Positions 52,075 through 61,512 of a stretch of 64,000 nt of DNA are shown piece by piece. Both the position numbers and the translations under genes were made by a program. Every line of letters starts with the position of its first letter. Positions within the stretch are counted from its first letter, which is position 1. The stretch is from the NCBI GenBank assembly GCA_018388625.1, contig CP074402.1, forward strand, positions 3,534,001-3,598,000, read 5' to 3'. Below the pieces are notes generated by a model that saw nothing but the letters and a program-made list of their open reading frames with translations, ran no database searches and was not told the DNA's origin. The DNA is from Nocardiopsis eucommiae (GTDB lineage: Bacteria; Actinomycetota; Actinomycetes; Streptosporangiales; Streptosporangiaceae).

Positions 52075-52937
52075 TCACCACAACCCTTCTACCTGCGGGC
52101 CCCGGCGGCGTCGTACCTCCGCGAACAGCATCGGGTCCCACTCGTCCAACGCCTTCCGCAACCGGTCCACGGTCCCCCGATACTTGTTCCCGAGCCCGGG
52201 ATAGTCGGCCTTCAGATGCCACGCTGGCGGATCGTTGAGGTAGTCCGCCCACCCACAACCGCTCAGATGCGGGCACCGGTCGATGCTGTTGTTGCAGTGG
52301 TCGCAGAGCAGCCCGCGGACCCATCCGGTGAACGGGTCGTGGTCCATGACGCCGACGCCCGACCCGCCGCACACAGCGCATCCTCGCCCGAGCTTCTGGA
52401 CGAACCCCCACCGGGCCCGCGTGTAGGGCTTGTTCGCCCCCATCCACTGAGGCCAGGCCAGGGGTCCTGCTGGTTGTATTTCCCCTCGATGTGCGCCATC
52501 CAGCATTCCTCTCCCGGGGGTACGAGTTCGGGTTCGACCTCTTCCCCGGTTCGAGTCACCCGGGTGGTGAACGTGCGTCGCCGGGTCTTTCCCTGGTGCT
52601 CCCACCAGAAGATCGCCTTGTGCGTCCACGGGCCGGTGGGGTTGTTCTCCTCGATGCCGCACACCATCCCGTGCTCGGGGTGCCAGAGGTGGTGAAGGCC
52701 GTCGTTCCCGGGGACCGCAGAGGTGAAGTACGGGGGCCGGTATGGGCTGGTTGGGCAGGGGCGGACGGAGTACTCCGGCATGTGTTCGGCAACTTCGTCG
52801 CGGGTGTGGTCGCTGGACAGGTGCCAAAGGAGGTTGCGTTGGCGGTGTTCGGGGAGCTGGTCGAGGGTGTGGGGGTTGAGGTTCGGGTCGGCTGGGCGGC
52901 TGAGGCGGGCGGGGATCGGTTTCGTTACACGCGGCAT
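52075..52937 (-). CDS. Recombination endonuclease VII-like (HNH fold) (frame break)
   Basis: 287 aa after adding one C at 52461-52464. The C-terminal half is endonuclease VII-like: RGCAVCGGSGVGVMDHDPFT, then VRGLLCDHCNNSIDRCPHL, giving zinc Cys pairs and the catalytic His. The N-terminal half is unusual (HMPEYSVRPCPTSPYRPPYF; HLWHPEHGMVCGIEENN). In T4 the enzyme resolves branched DNA before packaging. Confidence 0.85.
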
Positions 52938-52972
52938 GGTTGCATTTTGACACCACACTGTGACAGTCCGTT

Positions 52973-53110
52973 GTGGCAGAGGATGCGGTCTGGATCGTCC
53001 CCTGCTCACAACAGATCGAGACGCCACACGCCCAACGAGAACAGCGACCTCGGCGGGGTGTGTACGGGGCGGAGCTGGCCGGGATCACCGTTGAGGTCAC
53101 CGCCAGCTAG
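52973..53110 (+). CDS. Possible small plus-strand ORF
   Basis: 45 aa, GTG start (VAEDAVWIVPCSQQIETPHA), ends AGITVEVTAS. Lies in the gap between two minus genes. A TTGACA at 52947 is followed 17 bases on by a poor -10. Weak case. Confidence 0.25.
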   Translation: MAEDAVWIVPCSQQIETPHAQREQRPRRGVYGAELAGITVEVTAS

Positions 53111-53123
53111 GTCAGCCCTCCAG

Positions 53124-53358
53124 TCACCCCCAGTGCCATTCCGCGTCGAACGCGGCCTGCGCGGCCACGGACCGCCCCCGCACCTCGGCCACCTGCACCA
53201 CCTCGGGGACCTGACCGCCGATCGACGTCCACCGGATGCGCGCCCCGGGCACTTTCGGGGACGGCTTCGGTGACCGTGACGGCGATGTCCGTGCGCAGCT
53301 CCTCGGTGACGGGTCCGTCCTGGTCGAGGTCGACAGTGAACACCACCCGGACCTTCAT
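53124..53358 (-). CDS. Hypothetical protein (frame break)
   Basis: 78 aa if two bases are restored in CCCCGGG 53243-53249. MKVRVVFTVDLDQDGPVTEE, then ARIRWTSIGGQVPEVVQVAE. Overlaps the end of the GNAT gene by 4 bases. Beta-alpha small domain, unknown role. Confidence 0.5.
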
Positions 53359-53996
53359 ACCTTGGTCTCCAACGCCGCAGCCACATCCTTCAAAGGGGCT
53401 CCCATGCCGCCCGCGTAGGGTTCTTCCGGCATCCTCTGAAAACCGCACCTGTCGAAGAAGCCGAGCCGCTCGGCATCGTCGTCATAGCCGGTTTTCGCGC
53501 GCAGAGCGATCCACGTACATCCACGACTGTGTGCGTGTTCCACGAACGCACGCACGAGACCTTGCCCGATGCCTTGCCTTCTAGTGCGGGGCGAGACGAG
53601 CATCTGGGGGATGTACGCGTAGGGCCTCCGGTGCTCGGGGTGCCGCAGCTCTTCGGTTAGCCCCGCGTCGGGGCGGCCTTCGAGCCAGCCGACGATCCGG
53701 CCGCCCTCGTCTTCGGCAACCCACACCTCATAGTCCTCCGGAAGGCCTCGTATGTAGTCCCTGGACGTTTCGAAGAAGCCTTCGGTCTCGTCGTCCAGGG
53801 CGATGATGGCTTCGCAGTCGTCGTCCACGGCCGGACGGACACGCCACTGCGGGGCCGCCTTCCGCGCCTCGGTGCGCTCCCACTCGTCCACATCCGCCAT
53901 GGTGGGCTGGGCCGGGTCATGGGCGAACTCATCGTGGACGTCACTCAGGGACAAGCGGGCCTTCTTCGGGGACACGGGCTTCTCCTCGACGGTCAT
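53355..53996 (-). CDS. GNAT acetyltransferase
   Basis: 213 aa. Residues ~50-200 form a GNAT fold: acetyl-CoA motif A IPQMLVSPRTRRQGIGQGLV (Q/R-x-x-G-x-G), motif B LRAKTGYDDDAERLGFFDRC. Acidic N-terminal extension of ~45 residues. Transfers acetyl from acetyl-CoA to an unknown amine. Overlaps neighbours by 4 bases on each side. Confidence 0.85.
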   Translation of the reverse strand: MTVEEKPVSPKKARLSLSDVHDEFAHDPAQPTMADVDEWERTEARKAAPQWRVRPAVDDDCEAIIALDDETEGFFETSRDYIRGLPEDYEVWVAEDEGGRIVGWLEGRPDAGLTEELRHPEHRRPYAYIPQMLVSPRTRRQGIGQGLVRAFVEHAHSRGCTWIALRAKTGYDDDAERLGFFDRCGFQRMPEEPYAGGMGAPLKDVAAALETKV

Positions 53997-54705
53997 TCGG
54001 CGCGCGCCACATCGGCCAGCGCCGCGGTCAGCTCACGGTACTCGTCCTCACCGATCACGTACCCGCACACGCACGTCGCCCCGTCCACCCCGGCCTCCCG
54101 CATCACCCCGGCCGGGATGTGGCACGACGGGCACACCACCGGCACCAAGTACTTCGCGGGCTGCTTCCCACCAGCCCGGTCCGCACGGTGCTGAAGGTCA
54201 AGGAGGTCGAGGCCGGCGTCCAGGCCACCGCGTTCGTCGTGGGCGCCGCCGATCGCCATCCACTCCATGGGGAGGTTGGTGAGGACCTGAACGTGCGCGG
54301 CGAGGAGCTGGCACGCCTCGGTGACGCGGGTGGCCCGGTTCGCCCACGACACCCGGGGGCCGGGGGCATGGACAGGTGCTGGCGGACCCGGTCCTCATAC
54401 GCGGCCACGGTCGTCTCGATCTCGGTGAGGAGCGCGTCCAGGTCCTCGCGGACGGGGATGCTGGGGTTGACGCGGGAGGTGTGGACGCGGGCGTCGTCGT
54501 CGGCCATGACCGGTTGGATGCCGTACTGGGCGCGGAGTTCGGCGTAGACGGTGGGGAGGTCGCGGATGCGGTCCGCGATGTGGGCCCGGCAGTCGTCACA
54601 GAACAGGTCAGGGGTGCGTGGTGGGTGCTTCTGCCGGGTGGTCGGGTCGAACAGGGCGCCGGGGCAGCGGTGGCCACGGCCGCACGGGAACAGGGTCACG
54701 GTCAT
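53993..54705 (-). CDS. Protein with two zinc-ribbon ends (frame break)
   Basis: 237 aa after adding one C at 54355-54359; AAGGAG before ATG. N-terminal PCGRGHRCPG...LFCDDCRAH and C-terminal VCPSCHIPAG...CVCGYVIGED could each bind zinc. Helical middle (LLTEIETTVAAYEDRVRQHL). Unknown function. Confidence 0.6.
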
Positions 54706-54725
54706 TCGGGAGTTCTCCTTGCAGG

Positions 54726-54920
54726 TCAGTGGTCGGGTTGGGCCCACAGGGCCCCGGCGAGGAGTGCGGTCGCGGCGATGAGCGGCCCCACCACTCCGGC
54801 CAGGGCGATCAGGGGGTCGCCGGTGCGGATCGCTGCGGCGGCCAGGTGCGCCCACCCGGCGAAGAACCCGGTGCCGCCAACGAGGATCAGGGCGGTGATG
54901 GCGGCGGCCTTCCAACTCAA
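54726..54920 (-). CDS. Small two-span membrane protein
   Basis: 64 aa from TTG 54920, which overlaps the upstream stop. Spans AAAITALILVGGTGFFAGWA and LAGVVGPLIAATALLAGALW. Confidence 0.6.
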   Translation of the reverse strand: MSWKAAAITALILVGGTGFFAGWAHLAAAAIRTGDPLIALAGVVGPLIAATALLAGALWAQPDH

Positions 54921-55645
54921 CGGGAGTCTCCGAACTTGATGGCGGCCGTTCCCGACACCGGGCGGCCGTCGATGTACTCCGCGTTCAGGTCGCGGTCGGC
55001 GGCCGGGACGGGCTGGGGCAGAATCATGCCGGTGTCGGGCGGGACCTGGTCGCTGGTGACCAGCGGGAGACCAGCGAACGTGGGCGGGGTGACCGTGGCG
55101 GACATCCGGTACCTGGCGCGGACGTCGGTCTCGGCGCGGGCGCACGCTTTCTCCCGTTCCCGCTCGTCCGCCTGGTGGGTGGGGCACAGGCGGGTCAGAC
55201 AACCCTGACCGGTGACCGCCCACCCCAACCCGTCGAGCGCCCCGCACCGGTCGCAACCCGGGGCCGACCCCACGGTGGGGTGAGCGACAACCCCGGGTGG
55301 GGTCAACCACGATTCCCCAGGCCGGTACGGGTGGAACACCCCGCCGCTGGCGGCCAGGAGGGCGCGGAGCGACAGGGCCCGCGCCTCGCACCCCATGTAG
55401 TACGCGACCAGGAGACACCGGCTGGGGTGACCACCACAGGCCGGGGTCCAACACCGGGGGCACACCCCCACAAGTTCGGCCAAAGCGTTCTCCAGCACAC
55501 CCCCGAACCGCCCGTCGAACAGCGCCCTGCCGGTGCGGACCCCGACCCAACCCCGGGGCACGTAGTGCGCAGTGGGGCCGGGCCCGGCCGGGGAAAGGGA
55601 ACGCTCCCCCACCCCCGACCAGGACCCACGAGACGGAACCCCCAT
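54917..55645 (-). CDS. Cys-rich hypothetical protein
   Basis: 242 aa. Many Cys in pairs (VCPRCWTPACGGH; PGCDRCGALDG; GCLTRLCPTHQ), suggesting several zinc sites. The C-terminal third is Pro-rich. Shares base 55645 with the lipoprotein gene end. No family recognised. Confidence 0.6.
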   Translation of the reverse strand: MGVPSRGSWSGVGERSLSPAGPGPTAHYVPRGWVGVRTGRALFDGRFGGVLENALAELVGVCPRCWTPACGGHPSRCLLVAYYMGCEARALSLRALLAASGGVFHPYRPGESWLTPPGVVAHPTVGSAPGCDRCGALDGLGWAVTGQGCLTRLCPTHQADEREREKACARAETDVRARYRMSATVTPPTFAGLPLVTSDQVPPDTGMILPQPVPAADRDLNAEYIDGRPVSGTAAIKFGDSR

Positions 55646-56544
55646 CAGTCCCGGCCCCCAACACCCACCGGGGAACCCGGCGACGCCACCACCACGTCCA
55701 CCTCACCGGCCTTGATCGCCTCCCACACCACGTAGGCGTCACCACCGAGCAGGTCCACCAACGGTTCGATGGCGTCGGCTTCCTTCTCAGCGAGCTCGGC
55801 CGCGGTCTCCGTGTTGTCGATCTCCTGCGCGATCCGGTGCGCCTCCGTCATCGCGTCCCGCACGTCCTTCGGCGGCACCGGGCGCTGCAACGTCAAGGTC
55901 GGGGAACCGGTGTCGGCCTCCTCCTCAGGGTCGCCGTCCCCCGCGTTGTAGGTGGCGGCCACGAAGAAGTTCCCGCCGGACATGGAGGTCACATAGCCGG
56001 ACAGCAGCTCACCCACACGCACTTCCCACTCCCGTTTGGTTTCGTCGTCGGTGTACAGGTCGCGCCACTCGAACTCGGCGGACGCGTCGTCCAGGGCGCG
56101 CCTGAGTGACTCGCCCATGTACGCGATGATGAGGTCCCGCCACCCGGCGTCGGTGTGCGCGTCGTACTTGCGGCCAACGGCCTCGTGAAACTCGCGGAGG
56201 ACGTCGCAGTCGGGGTTGAGCTGGAAAGTCGCGACGCCGGACACGGTCATCTCCATACCGTCCGAGGTGACGACGGTTTCCGCGCCCATCTCGGCGCCGC
56301 TGTCCTCCTGGTCGTTGAACGCGAACGTGCGCTGCCCGCCCGGGTACACGTACACCTGGTCGCCGGGCCCGTAGTAGGCGCGGGTGCCGGGGTCGATACA
56401 CCGGTCGAACGTGGTGCTGCTGAACGCCCCGGCGTCGTACTCCACGGCGATCTCGTCTGGGTCGACGGACACCGAGCAGGCGGTGAGACCGAGGGCGAGG
56501 GTGGCGGCGGCCAGGCCGGTGGTGGTGCGGCGCAGGGTGCTCAT
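55645..56544 (-). CDS. SPFH/band-7-like lipoprotein
   Basis: 299 aa from ATG 56544. Signal peptide with lipobox LALGLTAC (Cys ~20), so predicted to be lipid-anchored outside. Residues ~25-180 look like an SPFH/band-7 core (DEIAVEYDAGAFSSTTFDRC; VYVYPGGQRTFAF; DGMEMTVSGVATFQLN), then a helical region (AHRIAQEIDNTETAAELAEK). Membrane-scaffold proteins of this type are seen in some actinophages. Role unknown; exclusion of other phages is one option. Confidence 0.7.
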   Translation of the reverse strand: MSTLRRTTTGLAAATLALGLTACSVSVDPDEIAVEYDAGAFSSTTFDRCIDPGTRAYYGPGDQVYVYPGGQRTFAFNDQEDSGAEMGAETVVTSDGMEMTVSGVATFQLNPDCDVLREFHEAVGRKYDAHTDAGWRDLIIAYMGESLRRALDDASAEFEWRDLYTDDETKREWEVRVGELLSGYVTSMSGGNFFVAATYNAGDGDPEEEADTGSPTLTLQRPVPPKDVRDAMTEAHRIAQEIDNTETAAELAEKEADAIEPLVDLLGGDAYVVWEAIKAGEVDVVVASPGSPVGVGGRD

Positions 56545-56806
56545 GCGGGGTCCTCGGGGTTCAGGTGGGAGTCGATCAGGTGGATGACCTCTCCGCCGGT
56601 GAGGGGAGCCCGGACTGGTCAGCGACCTGGGCGTGGCGGCGGACCATGCCGAGGACCGCGGTCGTGTGTTCGTTGCGGTCACGGAGGCGGGCGTGGTCGC
56701 GGCGGAGTTGCCGGTACCCGGCGAGGCGGTTGTTGTGGCCCCACGCGGCGAGGGTGACGACGAGGCCGGTCAGGATGATCACGCCGATGATGAGTGCCCC
56801 GGCCAT
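56541..56806 (-). CDS. Membrane-anchored small protein (frame break)
   Basis: 88 aa after adding one base at 56609-56611. N-terminal span (GALIIGVIILTGLVVTLAAW), then a coiled coil (RQLRRDHARLRDRNEHTT) and the end RAPLTGGEVIHLIDSHLNPE. Stop overlaps the lipoprotein ATG. Spanin-like layout but far from the lysis genes. Confidence 0.55.
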
Positions 56807-56807
56807 G

Positions 56808-57040
56808 TCACATGCCCTTTCCGGGGTCGGTGATGGCGGCGGCGGCGATGACGGGCAGGGACACCCACAGGTATGTCCAGTCGCCGAGCCAGAAGCCGAA
56901 CCCCCACAGGGTGAGGGCGGCCATGCCCATCAGCCAGGCCACGAACCGGCGCAGGTGGTGGAAGGGGTCGGGCCGGTTGAGGCGGGCGGGGGTTCGGGTT
57001 CGGGGAGCGGGTGGGGCCCGTCAGGGGGTGTTGGGGTCAT
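56808..57040 (-). CDS. Small membrane protein (frame break)
   Basis: 77 aa if one C is restored near 56984. Pro-rich N-terminus, RLNRPDPFHHLRRFVAWLMG, then spans ALTLWGFGFWLG and TYLWVSLPVIAAAAI. Just upstream of the previous entry. Confidence 0.5.
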
Positions 57041-57122
57041 ACGTCCGATGATCACATGATGGGGTGACATCCCCGGCACTTTCCGCAGGTCAAGTGGGGT
57101 GCCGGGGGTGTCTGGTTGGGGG

Positions 57123-57407
57123 TTACGGGGTGTGCGCGATGTTGCGGGCCTCGGTCACTGCTTCCCGCCACTGGGCGAACACGTCCTGGTGGTCAAGGCC
57201 GCCCCAGCCATTCCGGGACGCGGCGTCGACGTGGTCCAGGGCCGCCCGCAGCCGCTGGTTCTCCTCGGCCAGGGCGGTGATGCGGTTGTCTCTGTTGCGC
57301 AGGGCCGCGCGCACCACCCACATGACCGCGTCCGTGGTGCGTTCCGTGGCGCCGGGCACCCGCGTGATGTGGTCGTCGACACGCTGGTGCAGTTCGGTGA
57401 TGTCCAT
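57123..57407 (-). CDS. Hypothetical coiled-coil protein
   Basis: 94 aa (MDITELHQRVDDHITRVPGA), with NRITALAEENQRLRAALDHV coiled coil. Shares one base with the upstream stop. Confidence 0.55.
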   Translation of the reverse strand: MDITELHQRVDDHITRVPGATERTTDAVMWVVRAALRNRDNRITALAEENQRLRAALDHVDAASRNGWGGLDHQDVFAQWREAVTEARNIAHTP

Positions 57408-58290
57408 CAGGTGGTGCCTCCGGTCGTGTTGATGTGGTCGGCGTGGATGATCGCACCCAACCGGTCGGGGAAGTCCTCAGTCAGGGCGGGCGCCTGGTCG
57501 GGGTTCCCGGGCCAGGCCGGGTCCGGCCACGAGCACCGCCACCGTCCGCGGTGCGGGGTGATGGTGACGGTGCCGACCCGGAACCGGGTGGCGCGGTCGA
57601 GGAGTTCGCACACGTGCGTCAGTTGGAGTTCGGCCACGGTGTGGACGGTGCGGGTGCGTTCGAGGTCCTCACCGCGTCGGCGTAGCCGGTCGGCCAGGGC
57701 GAGTTCCCTGCGGCGGGCGGCGGTGCGCACTTCGTGGAGTTCGGCCTCCAGTCCCTTGACCCGGGCCTGCCACTGCGCCTGGTCGGCCTCCCACGCGGCG
57801 ATCAGCTGCTCCGGGTCTCCCCGGCGTGCGCCTCGACCTCTGTGCGCGGGTGATGATCACCCTCGACCAGGGACTTCTCCCGGGCCTGCTGGATCAGGTC
57901 AGCGACAACCGGCGCGAGGACGTCCACGGTGTTGTTGACGTTGGCCAGGCAGCCGGAGACGAACACCCGATCCACCTCAGCTTGCAGGGCGGTCTGGGCG
58001 CGGTCGCGGTCGGCCATCCACCGGTCCGCGGTCTCCTCTTCTCCGGGGTTCGCGGTTTCGCACGGCAGGTTGTGGAGCAGTTCGCGACCGAATCGGGTGT
58101 GGGCGGCGCACCCGTAGCAGCACCACCCGGAGCCGCTGGTCCCCGGTCGGGTGCAGCGGGGCGACCGGCACACGGCCGGGGCGGGAGGCTGGTCTTGGAG
58201 GCCGGGGCAGGTTCGGTACACGCCGCTGTCGTTGTACTGGTGGGGGTCGTGCGGCCACAAGTTGCCGCATTCCAGGCCGGTGTTACTCAT
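57407..58290 (-). CDS. Cys-rich coiled-coil protein (frame break)
   Basis: 294 aa after adding one G at 57819-57822. N-terminus MSNTGLECGNLWPHDPHQYN with CRSPRCTRPG and WCCYGCAAHTRFG (zinc-like), then helices; the repair links VEAHAG to DPEQLIAAWEADQAQWQARV and a long coiled coil. In the raw frame it stops at 57802. Function unknown. Confidence 0.55.
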
Positions 58291-58668
58291 CGTCAGCCCC
58301 GCAGGTGTGGTCGGCGGCGGCCTGCACGAGGTCGAGGAGGCTGTGGTCTCCGCCGGTGAACATGACCAGGTGCCCCTCCCCTCGGTTCCGGGTGGTACGT
58401 GGTGGAGTGCCGGGTATCCGTCCTCGGTGATGTAGTACTCGGTCAGGTTGGTGCCGGTGATCCGCAGGAGTTCGGTGGCGGCGAGGGTGGTCTGGGCAGG
58501 GGTGAGGGCGGTGTGCGTACCTTCCCCGTTCTCGTCGGCCACGGTGACGTTTACCCGGTCGTCTGCGGTGTGCGCGGACAGGCCCCGGTGGTCGCGGGCG
58601 GACACGATGATGAACCCGGAGGGGATGGGCAGGTGGCGAAGGTCGGGGGTGGCGGTCTGGTCAACCAC
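58283..58668 (-). CDS. Hypothetical protein (frame break)
   Basis: 128 aa after adding one G at 58373-58376; GTG 58668 behind GGAGACC. LRHLPIPSGFIIVSARDHRG, ALTPAQTTLAATELLRITG; repaired end HLVMFTGGDHSLLDLVQAAA. Overlaps neighbours. Confidence 0.5.
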
Positions 58669-59044
58669 GGTCGGTCTCCAGCGGTTGTAGGTGGGTGAGG
58701 TGAATGCCCCCGGCGTGGCTGTCCACCATCGCGACGGGGTGACCGGACCCGAGTTCCCACGCAACGCTGCGGGTGCGGGTGCGGACCGGCTGTTCATCCC
58801 GGGTGCCGGGCCACGCGAGCACCGGCGTACCGGGCGGGTAGGCGGCGTTCCACGCTTCGGCGGTCGGCCCCGGGATCGGGCACCGGCCCGGGTGGGTGAC
58901 GGACCGCAGCCAGCCGGTGTTGTTGAGTTCGTGGCGGCCGGGCGGGTAGGTGGTGTACTCGACCAGGTCACCGGGTTTGATGGGCTGGTCGCACGCACGG
59001 TCGCAGGTGCGGGGTTTGCGGGTGCGGCGGGTGGTGGTGAACAT
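58661..59044 (-). CDS. Hypothetical protein
   Basis: 127 aa. N-terminal TCDRACDQPIKPGDLVEYT resembles a small zinc/SH3-like fold; rest beta-rich. Shares one base with its upstream neighbour. Confidence 0.55.
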   Translation of the reverse strand: MFTTTRRTRKPRTCDRACDQPIKPGDLVEYTTYPPGRHELNNTGWLRSVTHPGRCPIPGPTAEAWNAAYPPGTPVLAWPGTRDEQPVRTRTRSVAWELGSGHPVAMVDSHAGGIHLTHLQPLETDRG

Positions 59045-59325
59045 CAGCCCGCCACCGCCAAGGGGAACAGCGGGTCGTGGGTCGCCGCGATCAACGCCCG
59101 GTGCTCGGCCTCAGCGCGGGCGGCGGCTTTCAACGCCTTCCCGTGGGTGGGGCACAGGGTGTGGTCGGCGTTGATGAACCACCCTTCGGCTTCGAGGTGG
59201 CGGTGGTGGGCGGGCTGAAACTGGGTGGGCCAGTCTCGGGTCTGCTCCTCGGGGATGGGGTCCTCGTCGTGTTCGGTGCAGTCGGTGTTGTCGCAGATGA
59301 TCGCGGCGAGCTTGATGAATGCCAT
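59044..59325 (-). CDS. Hypothetical protein
   Basis: 93 aa (MAFIKLAAIICDNTDCTEHD). ICDNTDC and TLCPTH could coordinate zinc. EAEGWFINADHTLCPTHGK. Confidence 0.55.
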   Translation of the reverse strand: MAFIKLAAIICDNTDCTEHDEDPIPEEQTRDWPTQFQPAHHRHLEAEGWFINADHTLCPTHGKALKAAARAEAEHRALIAATHDPLFPLAVAG

Positions 59326-59753
59326 CAGGTGTTGTCCTTCGCGGTAAGGAGGGCGCGGGCAACAACCAGAGCGGGTTCGTGCAACCGGTCTGCCCGGATC
59401 AGTCCGAGATTGGCCTTTGTCTGCTTGCGGGTGAGCTCAGCAGCGGTGGCCCGCAGCAACGCGGCAACCGACCGAGCCACCGAGGGTTGCCACAAAACGA
59501 TGTGGGCGGCGTTCCCCTCGTGCCCCATCGGCTCGTTGACGACGTACTCCAGGGGGCCGTCGTCGCCGGTGTCACGGATGAGCTGGTTACCGTGGTCGAG
59601 GTTCAGCCACGGCCCTTCGGTGGCAGCGTCCGCGAGCTGGTCGGCCACGTCAGCGGCGGCGCGGAGGATGTCCACCGGGTTCTCGCGGGTGTCTGAGGGT
59701 TCGGGGGTGAGGTGCTGGTGGGCTGCCATGAACGCGGCGGTGTCGGGGTGCAT
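59325..59753 (-). CDS. Hypothetical protein
   Basis: 142 aa. VDILRAAADVADQLADAA, PLEYVVNEPMGHEGNAAHIV and SVARSVAALLRATAAEL match a small phage family often found near nucleases, but no function is known to me. Confidence 0.55.
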   Translation of the reverse strand: MHPDTAAFMAAHQHLTPEPSDTRENPVDILRAAADVADQLADAATEGPWLNLDHGNQLIRDTGDDGPLEYVVNEPMGHEGNAAHIVLWQPSVARSVAALLRATAAELTRKQTKANLGLIRADRLHEPALVVARALLTAKDNT

Positions 59754-60118
59754 CAGGTCTCCAGGGTGAAAAGGGGGTGTTGGCCGGAGGCCAGAAGGTC
59801 GGCTTCGCGGGTGGCCCGCCTGGTCGCGGCGTGGTGGTCACGGTCGTAGTGGAGGTGACAGCCCTGGCACATGGCCATCAGGTTGGAGGGGTCGCAGTTC
59901 TCCGGGATGTGGTCGAGGTGCGCGGTCGTGAGAACCACGTCTGACCCGGTGCCGTAGGCGGTGCCGTCGTGGCGGTTGGGGCACCGACCGGTGTGGGTCC
60001 CGCGCCCGCACCGGCCGTCGCACTCGCACCGCCCTCCGGCCCGCTCGAACCTGATCCGGCGGGAGATGTCCGGCCAGTCGTCCGGGTAGCGGTCCCGGTT
60101 CTCAGGGCGAACAGGCAT
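59753..60118 (-). CDS. HNH endonuclease
   Basis: 121 aa. CECDGRCGRGTHTGRCPNRH, then VVLTTAHLDHIPENCDPSNL with the catalytic His, and MAMCQGCHLHYDRDHH. A small HNH protein, possibly a free-standing homing or repair nuclease. Confidence 0.88.
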   Translation of the reverse strand: MPVRPENRDRYPDDWPDISRRIRFERAGGRCECDGRCGRGTHTGRCPNRHDGTAYGTGSDVVLTTAHLDHIPENCDPSNLMAMCQGCHLHYDRDHHAATRRATREADLLASGQHPLFTLET

Positions 60119-60686
60119 CCGAGCCGCTACCTTGACTTCGTAGATCTTGAAGGACCTCGGTCACGGAGCGGCCCATGACCGTCAACGTAGGAGCGATCTC
60201 ACGAGCGCGGCGCATCGCCTCCGTGTACGCGAACCGGTGGTCGGCCACCCACTCATCAGTGCGCTCGGACGGGAGAATCTCGTACACCCACTCCCCCGCC
60301 CGGGACAGGCACTCGGCGTGCCGGGTGACAGCCCACAGGTCGTGACCCCGATACTCCACGGCGACGGTGAAGTGGGAAGCGTCCGGGTGGGTTCCAGGAA
60401 CGGCCGACACCCGGTAGGTAGTGGACTGCACCCGGACCCCGTCCGGCGGGGGCGGGTCCACCGGAACCTTGCGGTCGCGGATCAACCCGCTCACGAACGA
60501 CTGCTTGAACCCGAACCCCCACTCCTCCGGGTCCAGGTCGCCCACCACGTTCGCGGCCTCTTCCAGGCCCCGGTTCGCCCCGATCCGGTACGCCTGGGCG
60601 ATGGCCTTGTGGACCAGGGCGGCGAGGTCAGCGTTCCCGGTCTGGTCAGCGACCAGCGCCCGCATACGCTCTGCGATCTCAGGCAT
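60102..60686 (-). CDS. Hypothetical protein
   Basis: 194 aa from ATG 60686. Helical N-terminal half (IAQAYRIGANRGLEEAANVV), then a beta part (STTYRVSAVPGTHPDASHFT). Ends 17 bases inside the HNH gene. Confidence 0.55.
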   Translation of the reverse strand: MPEIAERMRALVADQTGNADLAALVHKAIAQAYRIGANRGLEEAANVVGDLDPEEWGFGFKQSFVSGLIRDRKVPVDPPPPDGVRVQSTTYRVSAVPGTHPDASHFTVAVEYRGHDLWAVTRHAECLSRAGEWVYEILPSERTDEWVADHRFAYTEAMRRAREIAPTLTVMGRSVTEVLQDLRSQGSGSDACSP

Positions 60687-60897
60687 CAGTGGAACTCCCG
60701 CCAGCGGCGGCCGACCCCTTCGGGGCGGGGCGGGGGATGTGCAGGGCCGCGAGGAAGAACCCGGCGGCTGTGGTCGCAGCCCACCCGGCGTTCCCCCACT
60801 CACCAGCGGCAGCAGACCCGACAGCACCGAACAGCGCCATCGGGATGACCAGGTACGAGCAGAGGAGGGTGAACCTGTTCATGGCGGTGGTGCTCAC
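60679..60897 (-). CDS. Small membrane protein
   Basis: 72 aa from GTG 60897 overlapping the exonuclease stop (ATG 60882 possible). Spans LLCSYLVIPMALFGAVGSAA and AATTAAGFFLAALHI. Confidence 0.6.
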   Translation of the reverse strand: MSTTAMNRFTLLCSYLVIPMALFGAVGSAAAGEWGNAGWAATTAAGFFLAALHIPRPAPKGSAAAGGSSTDA

Positions 60898-61447
60898 TGG
60901 TCGGCCCCCTGGCGGGTGATGGCCTCGTAGAGGTCCTTGGTCCACCGGCAGTCACCCAACGCGGTGTGAAGGTCGTAGTCGTGCGGGTTGATCCCGAACC
61001 GTTCGCGGATCTTCGTGGTGGAGAACGGCGGCGCGTGGGCGTCACCCGGTTCTGCGGGCAGTGCGGCCGTGGCGTACATGGCTCCGGCACCCAGAGTGGT
61101 GACGTCCACCGTCCGGTAGTGGGCAGCCCACACCTGCCCGTGATCACGCAACCAGGGGTGAGGAACGCCTGATCGAATGCCGGGTTCGACCCGATCACCA
61201 CCGCGTCGGCCAACAGGCGGGCCACCTGAGCGGCGATGTGTGATTCCGGGTGACGGAACGGGGAGATGCGGAACCGTTCCCAGTACCGGCCGATCTTCAA
61301 CGCGTCTGGGTCGGCGTGGGTGAGGTCGGGACGGACCATCCACTCGTGTTCTTCACCGTCTCCGGTGATGATGGCGATCTCCCACACGTGGTGGATGTTG
61401 GGGTCTCGGCCGGTGGTTTCGGTGTCCAGGTAGACAATCTTCGTCAC
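60894..61447 (-). CDS. DEDDh 3'-5' exonuclease (frame break)
   Basis: 184 aa after adding one C at 61155-61158; GTG 61447 behind GGAAGG. Exo I IVYLDTETTG, Exo II IGSNPAFDQAFL, Exo III YDLHTALGDCRW, with the His of the DEDDh class. Degrades single-stranded ends; in phages it may proofread or recycle host DNA. Confidence 0.88.
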
Positions 61448-61512
61448 GGGGGTTCCTTCCATGGGGGCGGCCGAGCGTGTGTGGGCTCGGCCGCCCGGTT
61501 CGGTGTCGGGGG

